This document shows, piece after piece, positions 1 through 7,000 of a DNA stretch of 10,445 nucleotides. The notes under the pieces are model-generated. The model saw nothing but the letters and a program-made list of their open reading frames with translations, made no database searches and was not told where the DNA came from. This DNA comes from SUP05 sp964577715 (GTDB taxonomy: Bacteria; Pseudomonadota; Gammaproteobacteria; PS1; Pseudothioglobaceae): positions 1-10,445 of the forward strand of contig CAZOAA010000045.1 of NCBI GenBank assembly GCA_964577715.1. Reading direction: 5' to 3'. Both the position numbers and the translations under genes were made by a program. Numbering within the stretch: position 1 is the first letter of the stretch; the number at the start of each line of letters is the position of its first letter.

Positions 1-931
1 GACCAAACACAGTGCTATAACTTGGCAAGGTGGAATTATTGGTTTTAGCAGGCGCTACACCATGAAATTTACAAGGATCATTTTCTGCAGTTTCTAAACC
101 GTAACCTTTTTTAGTAATAATATGTAACAACCTTGGTATTTTAAGTTGCTTTAAATTTTGTAAAGTTTTAATCAGTGTTGGCAAATCATGTCCATCAATT
201 GGTCCAAAGTAATCAACGCCTAATTCTTCAAATAATGTACTAGGCAACACCATGCCTTTAAGGTGCTCTTCTGAACGCTTGGCAAATTCATGAACCATTG
301 GCATTTTTTCTAAAAAACCTAGAGATTTTGATTTCATAGTGGAGTACACTTTTCCAGAGATAAGCTTGGTCAGGTATTTATTCATGGCGCCAACATTTTT
401 AGAAATACTCATGTCATTGTCATTTAATATAATGAGCAAATCAGCATCTGAATCTCCTGCATGATTAAGCGCTTCAAACGACATGCCACCTGTGAGAGCT
501 CCGTCACCAATAACAGCGATAGATTTTTGTTTAACTTGGTTGATTTTATTGCCAATAGCAATACCCAATGCTGCACTAATTGAGGTAGACGAATGTCCGG
601 CACCAAAGGCGTCATGCTTGCTTTCACTCCGTTTAGTAAATCCACTCAGACCGTCTTTTTTTCGTAGCGTGTGCATTTGGTTGAGCCGACCTGTGAGTAT
701 CTTATGTGTGTAAGCCTGGTGTCCTACATCAAAGACAAAACTATCATCAGGTGTGTCAAATACATAGTGCATAGCAATAGTTAGCTCGACTGTGCCGAGG
801 TTGGGCGCTAAGTGCCCACCAGTTTTTTGAATATTTTCAATTAAAAAATTACGTATTTCATCTGCTAAAGACTGTAATTGATCTAGATCTAGTTGTTTGA
901 TATTTGTAGGAGATTGAATTTGATCTAACAC
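1..931 (-). CDS. dxs: 1-deoxy-D-xylulose-5-phosphate synthase, N-terminal half (cut by window edge)
   Basis: DXS condenses pyruvate and glyceraldehyde 3-phosphate, with thiamine diphosphate (TPP), to 1-deoxy-D-xylulose 5-phosphate. This is the first step of the cytosolic MEP isoprenoid route and also feeds TPP and pyridoxal phosphate synthesis. About 310 of the family's usual 620 or so residues are present, covering the TPP-binding domain and the linker after it. Visible landmarks are H40 in KTGGHLAPNLG, H71 in DVGHQAY, the GHSSTSIS motif near 112-119, the TPP/Mg motif GDGALTGGM (142-150, metal ligand D143) and NDNDMSIS (170-177, ligand N172). The spacings H40-H71 and D143-N172 equal those of the E. 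coli enzyme. The start is GTG at 931-929: an in-frame stop lies nine codons upstream and no other start fits between them. No clear Shine-Dalgarno sequence precedes it. Two positions that are usually proline are threonine (T75, T99). The gene may be co-transcribed with trhP but has its own candidate -10. The C-terminal half lies outside the window. Confidence 0.96.
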   Translation of the reverse strand, partial: MLDQIQSPTNIKQLDLDQLQSLADEIRNFLIENIQKTGGHLAPNLGTVELTIAMHYVFDTPDDSFVFDVGHQAYTHKILTGRLNQMHTLRKKDGLSGFTKRSESKHDAFGAGHSSTSISAALGIAIGNKINQVKQKSIAVIGDGALTGGMSFEALNHAGDSDADLLIILNDNDMSISKNVGAMNKYLTKLISGKVYSTMKSKSLGFLEKMPMVHEFAKRSEEHLKGMVLPSTLFEELGVDYFGPIDGHDLPTLIKTLQNLKQLKIPRLLHIITKKGYGLETAENDPCKFHGVAPAKTNNSTLPSYSTVFG

Positions 932-957
932 GTAGAAATATTTAACCCAAAAGGATC

Positions 958-963
958 ATTATA
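958..963 (-). promoter_or_regulatory. Candidate -10 element for dxs
   Basis: The minus strand reads TATAAT at 963-958, a perfect sigma-70 -10 hexamer, 26 bases upstream of the dxs GTG. Initiation would fall near 951, giving a leader of about 20 bases. No good -35 hexamer lies 16-18 bases further upstream, so this is either a weak promoter or chance in AT-rich DNA. It would let dxs be transcribed independently of trhP. A 6-base inverted repeat (TAACCC at 943-948, GGGTTA at 977-982) flanks it, with no further support. Confidence 0.4.
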
Positions 964-987
964 CTTGATGTGTCTAGGGTTATTTAA

Positions 988-2343
988 TTACCAAGAAGGG
1001 CGTCTAATCTTTTGTTTTGAATCCTTTCGAATATTTTTGTTTTTAATTTTAATTTTTTCATCAAAATTTCTGGCGATAAATCCAAGTTCTGGGTTTATTT
1101 CAGGCATCGGAATCCAAACTCGGTAACCACTGCCTTTGGCAACATCGAGTATTTCATTGTATTCAGTCATCATTGACTCAACGGTTGTGTGAAAACACCT
1201 TTGAGGAAGGATAACCTCAATAGAGTCGCCAACGCTAAATTTATTTTTAGCTTCAATGAGTGCTTTTCCATCTTGGTAATCTAGGATTTCACCAACCACT
1301 TGCTGTTGATTAGAGCGTGAATAATTATCAAAATAGGTTTGTAATTCTTCTGGCTGATGACGGCGATAAAACCCATCGGTATAACCTCTGTTAGCAAGAT
1401 TTTCTAACACACCAAAGGCTTCTGGGTTAAATTCTCGTCCAGCAACCGCATCATCAATTGCTTGTGCGTAGACTTGCGCAGTGCGAGCAGCATAATAGTG
1501 CGATTTGGTTCTTCCTTCAATTTTGAGTGAATCAATCCCCATTGTGGTGAGTGTGTGTACGTGTTCGATTGCACGTAAGTCTTTTGAATTCATGATATAA
1601 GTACCGTGCTCATCCTCATAAGCTGGCATTTGTTCACCAGGGCGGCCTTCTTCTTCAAGCAGTACCACTTGGCCCTCTGGGGCTTTAATCTCAACTGCTT
1701 TAATGTCGCCTTCAAAAGTCTCTTCAGCTTCTTTAACGTCATACTTCCAGCGACAAGAGTTAGTGCACGAACCTTGATTAGGATCTCGATGGTTAAAATA
1801 CCCTGAAAGCAGGCAACGCCCTGAATAAGCGATACAAAGCGCACCATGGACAAACACCTCAAGCTCAATGTCAGGGCACTCTTGTCGAATCTCTTTAACT
1901 TCATCCAGTGAAAGCTCTCTTGAAAGAATAATACGATTAATACCAGCATTTTTCCAAAATTTAACAGTGGCATAGTTGATAGTATTGGCCTGAACAGATA
2001 GGTGAATCACTTGCTTTGGAAACTTTTCTTTGACCATCATAATCAATCCAGGATCGGCCATAATTAAAGCATCTGGATTAAGATTAACCACTGGCTCAAT
2101 ATCATCCATGTAAGTTTTAATCTTGGCATTATGAGGAATGATATTGGAAGCGACAAAAAACTTCTTGTTGTTTTCATGTGCTTCAGCAATACCTTGCTTG
2201 AGAGACTCAAAGTCAAACGAGTTGTTCCGTACGCGTAAGCTATAGCGTGGTTGCCCTGCATACACAGCATCAGCACCATAAGCGTAAGCATAACGCATAT
2301 GTTTTATGCTTCCAGCAGGTGAGAGTAGCTCAGGTCTATTCAT
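988..2343 (-). CDS. trhP: tRNA U34 hydroxylation protein TrhP (YegQ), peptidase U32 family
   Basis: TrhP is a U32-family protein needed to make 5-hydroxyuridine at wobble position 34 of tRNAs, the precursor of cmo5U and mcmo5U. In E. coli this route depends on prephenate and iron-sulfur proteins. The 451 residues match E. coli YegQ (about 453) throughout: PELLSPAG near the N-terminus, YGADAVYAGQPRYSLRVRNN (22-41), the U32 signature starting EVFVHGALC (162-170) and continuing to GRCLLS, then RDPNQGSCTNSCRW. Cysteines C170, C177, C193 and C197 are the likely cluster ligands, judging from the family. The conserved EDEHGTYIMNSKDLR and SLKIEGRTKS blocks follow, then a C-terminal beta-domain. The last 25 or so residues form an unusually Lys/Arg-rich tail. 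The ATG at 2343-2341 aligns with the E. coli start. No Shine-Dalgarno sequence is seen, but a -10-like hexamer lies 7 bases upstream. It is divergent from the methyltransferase gene and upstream of dxs. It is unlikely to be a protease despite the family name. Confidence 0.95.
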   Translation of the reverse strand: MNRPELLSPAGSIKHMRYAYAYGADAVYAGQPRYSLRVRNNSFDFESLKQGIAEAHENNKKFFVASNIIPHNAKIKTYMDDIEPVVNLNPDALIMADPGLIMMVKEKFPKQVIHLSVQANTINYATVKFWKNAGINRIILSRELSLDEVKEIRQECPDIELEVFVHGALCIAYSGRCLLSGYFNHRDPNQGSCTNSCRWKYDVKEAEETFEGDIKAVEIKAPEGQVVLLEEEGRPGEQMPAYEDEHGTYIMNSKDLRAIEHVHTLTTMGIDSLKIEGRTKSHYYAARTAQVYAQAIDDAVAGREFNPEAFGVLENLANRGYTDGFYRRHQPEELQTYFDNYSRSNQQQVVGEILDYQDGKALIEAKNKFSVGDSIEVILPQRCFHTTVESMMTEYNEILDVAKGSGYRVWIPMPEINPELGFIARNFDEKIKIKNKNIRKDSKQKIRRPSW

Positions 2344-2350
2344 GTCAGGT

Positions 2351-2356
2351 ATTTTA
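2351..2356 (-). promoter_or_regulatory. Candidate -10 element for trhP
   Basis: The minus strand reads TAAAAT at 2356-2351, matching the -10 consensus at five of six positions and ending 7 bases before the trhP ATG. If used, transcription would begin at or next to the A of the start codon, giving a leaderless mRNA. That agrees with the absence of a Shine-Dalgarno sequence. The -35 region at 17-base spacing is poor, so this call is tentative. Confidence 0.35.
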
Positions 2357-2385
2357 TCATTGGATATAGGTCAATTACCCTTATG

Positions 2386-2391
2386 TATAAT
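2386..2391 (+). promoter_or_regulatory. Candidate -10 element for the methyltransferase gene
   Basis: A perfect TATAAT hexamer ends 8 bases before the ATG at 2400, so initiation is expected at about 2397-2400 and the transcript would have essentially no leader. TG directly precedes the hexamer, one base off the extended -10 position. A weak -35 match, TTGGAT at 2360-2365, has a 20-base spacer, longer than ideal. It lies about 30 bases from the opposing trhP -10, so the two polymerase footprints would overlap. Confidence 0.5.
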
Positions 2392-2399
2392 GTCGTGAT

Positions 2400-2990
2400 A
2401 TGTTTTCTAGAAGTGATATTCCTAAGCTTAAACAAGATTTAAGCATTCAAACCACCTTATTAGGCCATGATTTAACCTTTAAGACACGATGGGGTGTGTT
2501 TTCACCACGTGCAATTGATGATGGTACTTTACTGTTGATGAAGTATTTAGATATTGCTGTAGAAGATAAGTGCCTAGATCTGGGTTGTGGCTATGGCCCA
2601 ATTGGTTTGAGTGTGGCAAAGTCTTGTCAACAAGGCGAAGTACACATGGTGGATAAGGACTTTATTGCGGTTGAATTGTCTAACAATAATGCTAAACTTA
2701 ACAACCTCAACAATGCAACTGCTTATTTGTCTGATGCATTTTTGAGTGTTAATAAAGATAATTATTTTGATCAAATAATCTCAAATGTGCCTGCCAAAGT
2801 CGGCAGAGAGCAACTCAGTATTATTTTATATGATGCTTATGATGCTCTTAGGCCTGGTGGAAAGATTACTTTTGTAACCATTAATGGTTTGCGTAATTTT
2901 ATTAAAGATAATTTTAAATCCGTATTTGGTAATTACAAAAAATTGAAGCAAGGGCAAAAGTACACAATTTCTCAAGCGATTAAGCAATAG
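2400..2990 (+). CDS. Class I SAM-dependent methyltransferase, MTS (RsmC/YbxB-like) family
   Basis: This is a predicted cytosolic S-adenosylmethionine methyltransferase of 196 residues. It has the single-domain size of Bacillus YbxB and of the catalytic half of RsmC, a 16S rRNA G1207 N2-methyltransferase. The N-terminal stretch ends in TRWGVFSPRAIDDGT (29-43), a typical entry strand of this family. Motif I is CLDLGCGYGPIGL (58-70), which binds the SAM methionine and ribose. D85 in HMVDKD is the acidic motif II residue, and LRPGGK (150-155) is the usual post-motif loop. Motif IV, normally N-P-P-[FYWI] in enzymes that methylate exocyclic amines, reads N129-V-P-A-K here, so the substrate cannot be inferred from RsmC. 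The ATG at 2400 is the only in-frame start, because a stop sits at 2388-2390. It has no Shine-Dalgarno sequence and a -10 element directly upstream. A nucleic acid substrate (rRNA or tRNA) is the best guess, but the target is unknown. Confidence 0.85.
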   Translation: MFSRSDIPKLKQDLSIQTTLLGHDLTFKTRWGVFSPRAIDDGTLLLMKYLDIAVEDKCLDLGCGYGPIGLSVAKSCQQGEVHMVDKDFIAVELSNNNAKLNNLNNATAYLSDAFLSVNKDNYFDQIISNVPAKVGREQLSIILYDAYDALRPGGKITFVTINGLRNFIKDNFKSVFGNYKKLKQGQKYTISQAIKQ

Positions 2991-2993
2991 AAA

Positions 2994-3022
2994 TTGCATC
3001 ATTGTTAATATAAGAGTAAAAT
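2994..3022 (+). promoter_or_regulatory. Sigma-70-type promoter for grxD
   Basis: A -35 hexamer TTGCAT (2994-2999) and a -10 hexamer TAAAAT (3017-3022) are separated by the optimal 17 bases. Each matches the consensus well (four and five of six positions). Initiation is predicted near 3029, giving a leader of about 29 bases that contains the grxD ribosome binding site. It starts just past the methyltransferase stop codon, so grxD need not depend on that gene for transcription. Confidence 0.6.
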
Positions 3023-3057
3023 GCTTGGTCATTCAGAATTAAACAGGAGTTATACAA

Positions 3058-3387
3058 ATGGACGTAATGCAAAGAATTCAGGCGCAAGTAGACAGTGCAC
3101 CAATCGTGCTTTATATGAAGGGCACACCTCAGTTTCCACAATGTGGTTTTTCAGCGCGTGCTGCGCAAACGCTCGCATCTACCGGTGTTGAATTTGCTTA
3201 TGTGAATATTTTTGATGATCAAGAAGTCATGCAAAACTTACCTGCATTTCAAGATTGGCCAACTTTTCCACAAATCTACTTTAACTCTGAGTTAGTAGGT
3301 GGTGGCGATATTATTATTGAAATGGCTGAAATGGGCACTCTAGAGTCTGCCATGAAAGAGGCAACAGAGACGTTTAATAATAAGTAA
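3058..3387 (+). CDS. grxD: Monothiol glutaredoxin Grx4 type (CGFS)
   Basis: Monothiol CGFS glutaredoxins bind a [2Fe-2S] cluster between two subunits with glutathione and pass it to target proteins, often with a BolA partner. They act in the cytosol. The 109 residues cover one thioredoxin-fold domain and match E. coli Grx4 (115). The key features are K21 in LYMKGTP, the active site CGFS (29-32, ligand C29), the glutathione-binding WPTFPQ (67-72) with cis-proline P71, and GGGD (81-84) before the last helix. The third glycine of GGGD replaces the Cys or Ser usual there, a mild change. An AGGAG at 3045-3049 lies 8 bases before the ATG, and a promoter with 17-base spacing precedes it, so the start is secure. 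The gene converges on the YgjP-like gene, with only 13 bases between their stop codons. Confidence 0.97.
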   Translation: MDVMQRIQAQVDSAPIVLYMKGTPQFPQCGFSARAAQTLASTGVEFAYVNIFDDQEVMQNLPAFQDWPTFPQIYFNSELVGGGDIIIEMAEMGTLESAMKEATETFNNK

Positions 3388-3400
3388 TTTATTCTTTAAC

Positions 3401-4069
3401 TTATAGGTTGTGTAACTTATAGTTATTTTCTTTAAGCCAGTTTTTGCTGGCTTTATAGTTTGGCAATATCGATTCAACTAATTGCCAAAAATCTTTTGAA
3501 TGGTTTTTAATCTTAGTATGAGCAAGCTCATGCACAATCACATAGTCAATCACAGACATTGGTGCTTGAATCAGTAAATAGTTAAGATTAATATTATTTG
3601 CACTACTACAAGAGCCCCATAAGGTTTTTTGTGTTTTTAGGCGAACTTGCCGATAAGGCAGTAAAAATGTATCTGCATAGTAATTAAGTCTAGGAATAGC
3701 AATAGATTTAAAAGTGGACTTGTACCATTTTAATAGTTTGTCTTTATTAATCTGCTTAGCGGAAAAACAAACCCCGTCAAAATCTAATTTTTTTGAAGTC
3801 TTGGCTATAAAAGGGTAAGAATTACCCAAGTATAGAAACTTTTCACCTTCTATATATGTTGGTGATTGTATTTTCTTTAACCCAATATCGTGTTGTTTTT
3901 TCTCTATCCAAGGTGTTTTTCCAACAATGAAAGACTCTATTTCTTTAATAGATAGTTTTTGTGGACAGCGAATAATAAGCTCAGCACGAGTGTTAATCTG
4001 CAAACTTAAGGTTTTGCGTTTAGATCGAACAAGTGTGTAATCAATCAACCCAGGCTCTGGAATTTTCAA
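3401..4069 (-). CDS. YgjP-like metal-dependent hydrolase (PF01863 / DUF45, M48-like HExxH protein)
   Basis: This is a zincin-type protein with the YgjP-like fold. The N-terminal part opens with DYTLVRSKRKTLSLQI, a small beta-domain typical of the longer members. The C-terminal part holds KTLWGSCSSANNINLN (148-163) and the metal site VIVHELAHTKIKNHSKDFW, with H180-E181-x-x-H184 and a third likely ligand H190. At 222 residues it is longer than E. coli YgjP (about 167) and close to the usual size of the long subfamily. The substrate is unknown. The family is often labelled metallopeptidase, but as I recall E. coli YgjP has been reported to act on UTP, so proteolysis should not be assumed. No ATG is available: an in-frame stop at 4073-4075 leaves only TTG at 4069 or TTG at 4048. 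The second matches the family N-terminus better. Either start lies inside the end of purL (overlap 29 or 8 bases), suggesting translational coupling as the last gene of the aspS cluster. Confidence 0.85.
   Translation of the reverse strand: MKIPEPGLIDYTLVRSKRKTLSLQINTRAELIIRCPQKLSIKEIESFIVGKTPWIEKKQHDIGLKKIQSPTYIEGEKFLYLGNSYPFIAKTSKKLDFDGVCFSAKQINKDKLLKWYKSTFKSIAIPRLNYYADTFLLPYRQVRLKTQKTLWGSCSSANNINLNYLLIQAPMSVIDYVIVHELAHTKIKNHSKDFWQLVESILPNYKASKNWLKENNYKLHNL
3434..3460 (+). terminator. Possible weak intrinsic terminator for grxD
   Basis: Just past grxD the plus strand has a 7-base perfect stem, AAGCCAG (3434-3440) and CTGGCTT (3447-3453), around a 6-base loop. It is followed by the imperfect T-rich run TTATAGTTT. 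It lies inside the 3' end of the opposing YgjP-like gene, so the bases are also constrained by coding. The stem is short and the T-tract is broken, so this is only a candidate. Confidence 0.25.
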
Positions 4070-7000
4070 ACATCATCATCCACGGGCTACGCTCGCTCCA
4101 GTCTTTTGGGTGATGTGAATTTTGTACTGCTCTAAATACACGCTCAGGGTGTGGCATCATAATCGTCACTTGGCCGGAATCATTTGTTACACCAGCAACT
4201 GCGTTGTCCGATCCGTTTGGATTGTGAGGGTAGGTTTGTGTTAAATCACCCGCATGATCAACATATTGTAGTGCAATGTGTTGCTCGGACTGATTACCCT
4301 TAAATATTGCACGACCTTCGCCATGTGCAATGGCAATTGGCATGGTTGAGCCTGCCATATCTTTTAAGAAAATTGAATTAGACTCACTGATTTTAACCGA
4401 GGAAAAGCGCGCCTCAAATTGTTCTGATACGTTTCGATTAAAACTTGGCCAGTGTTCAGAGCCAGGGATGATTTCACCTAAATTAGACATCATTTGGCAG
4501 CCATTACAAACACCAAGTGCAAAGCTATCTTTTCTTTCAAAGAATGCTTGGAAGTTGTCTTTGGCTTTTGTATTGTATAAGATTGAGCTTGCCCAACCTC
4601 TACCAGCACCGAGTACATCACCATACGAGAATCCACCACAAGCCACCAAGCCTTTAAAATCTTGCAGAGAAATACGACCTGATAATATATCACTCATGTG
4701 CACATCAATTGCATCAAATTCTGCCTTGTTAAAGGCAGCTGCCATCTCAACTTGACCATTAACACCTTGTTCTCTTAATATGGCAATCTTTGGTTTGATA
4801 CCACTAGCAATGTAAGGCGTTGATACTGATTGGTTGTGGTCAAAACCAATATCGATTTTTAAGCCTTTTGTATCTTCAATAATGCTTGCAAATTCTTCTT
4901 CAGCGCACTGAGGATTGTCGCGTAGTTTAGCTATTTCATAAGAAGTAGACGACCATAAAGATTGTAACTTTGTACGAGACTCATTAAACAACACTTGATT
5001 ATTTGAATAAATGCTAATGCTATCTGTTTTATTAATACTGGCAATATGACGCGTACAATCAGACAAGCCTGCAGATGATAGGGCTTGCATTACTGCGTTT
5101 TTATTGTCATCAATCACTTGGATAACACAACCAAGCTCTTCGTTAAATAAATCAGTAATATTATTATCAGTTGTTTGAATATCAAGCCCACAATGTGATG
5201 CGAATGCCATTTCTAATAATGTGGTGATTGCACCACCATCACTGCGATCATGATAGGCACTGATTAGCCCCGCTTTATTTAGCTGGTTGATGGTACTAAA
5301 GAAATTTTTAAAGATTGTGCTATTGTCCATATTTGGTGCAATATCACCCACTTGATTATAGACTTGCGCCAAACACGAGCCACCCATTCTATTTTGACCA
5401 AAACCAAGATCAATTAGCCATAATTCAGAAGCTTCGTCTGTCTCTAGTAATGGCGTTATTTGTCGTCTTGCATCTGGTGTTTTTGCAAAAGCGGTAATAA
5501 TCAAGGATAGTGGGGCGGTAACAGCTTTATCTTCGCCATTTTCAACCCAAGAGCTTCTCATTGACATTGAATCTTTACCAACAGGTATAGTTAATCCTAG
5601 CTCAGGGCAAAGATCCATACCTACTGATTTTACCGCTTCAAATAACTTCGAGTCTTCACCTGGATGGCCACTAGCGCTCATCCAGTTGGCACTGAGACTA
5701 ATATGACGAATGTCTTCAACATAACCACCCAGCATATTCGTTAATGCCTCACCAATACTCATTCTTGCAGCAGATTCTGCATCAACTAATGCAAGCGGTG
5801 TTTTTTCACCCATTGACATAATCTCGCCTTGATAGCCAACATAATCTGCCAGTGAGATTGCACAGTCGGCTACTGGCACTTGCCACGGCCCTACAAATTG
5901 GTCGCGAGCAACCATGCCCGTCACACTTCGATCACCAATTGTGATTAAGAAGTTTTTACTCGCAATTGTTGGTAATTGCAAAATTCTGTTAATTGCATCA
6001 CCAAGGTTGATATGACTAGCATCAAATGCATTAAGATGCTTAACAGGTGTTTGTGCGGTAATTTTAGTTTTTGGTGGATTGCCTAATAGCACACCCATTG
6101 GCATATCAATAGGGTTGTTGCCAAACAAAGAATCGCTTAAAATTAGTTCTTGCTCTTTGGTGGATTCACCGAGTACAGCAAATGGTGCGCGCTCACGTGC
6201 ACAAATATCGCTAAATAAATCTAAGCTAGCTGGAGAAATAGCAAGTACATAGCGCTCTTGTGATTCGTTACACCAGATTTCAAGTGGCGACATTTGGTTA
6301 TCATCATTCGGAATATTACGCAGCTCAAAGCGACCACCACGACATGAATCATTAACTAACTCCGGTAGGCCGTTTGATAAGCCTCCTGCACCAATATCAT
6401 GTATTGAAATAATTGGATTATCCTTACCAAGGTTAGCGCATCGATCAATCACTTCTTGAGCGCGTCTTTCCATTTCTGGATTGGCACGTTGTACTGAAGC
6501 AAAATCTAAGTCTTCGCTTTGTTCACCACTTTTAACACTTGAAGCAGCGCCACCACCNNNNNNNNNNNNNNNNNNNNNNNNNNNNNNNNNNNNNNNNNNN
6601 NNNNNNNNNNNNNNNNNNNNNNNNNNNNNNNNNNNNNNNNNNNNNNNNNNNNNNNNNTCAAGCATAATATCAAGTGCTGATACGATTTGACTAGGTTTGC
6701 CGTAATCTACTTCCCAAGGCTGCTTTGCGTTATTAATTTTAAGATTGGATACACTAAAACCACATAGACCAACTTTAGGTTTTGAGCCTTGCCCAGTCGC
6801 ACCTTCATCACGAATCTCTCCGCCAGAGCCAGTTGCAGCACCTGGGTGTGGGGCAATGGCGGTAGGGTGGTTGTGCGTTTCAACCTTCATTAAGATTGCT
6901 CGGTGCTCTGTTGAGCTAATGTATTTTCCGTCTTTGTCTGCAAAGAAACGCTCACCTTCAAAACCTTCCATGACTGCAGAGTTATCTGAGTAAACACTAA

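Noticed and set aside
483..713. Open frame on the plus strand within dxs
   Set aside because: It is antisense to conserved DXS motifs, including the TPP-binding block, with no independent support.
943..982. Inverted repeat TAACCC / GGGTTA around the dxs -10
   Set aside because: Only six paired bases with a 28-base spacer; too weak for an operator or terminator without conservation data.
3398..3422. Direct repeat AACTTATAG at 3398-3406 and 3414-3422
   Set aside because: Nine bases repeated once in AT-rich DNA across the end of the YgjP-like gene; no further copies or context support a binding or attachment site.
4330..4755. 141-codon open frame on the plus strand within purL
   Set aside because: It lies antisense to conserved PurL coding sequence, has no ribosome binding site and resembles no protein family, so it is a shadow frame.
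6481..6690. Open frame on the plus strand across the N run
   Set aside because: It is held open only by the 100 Ns and is antisense to purL.
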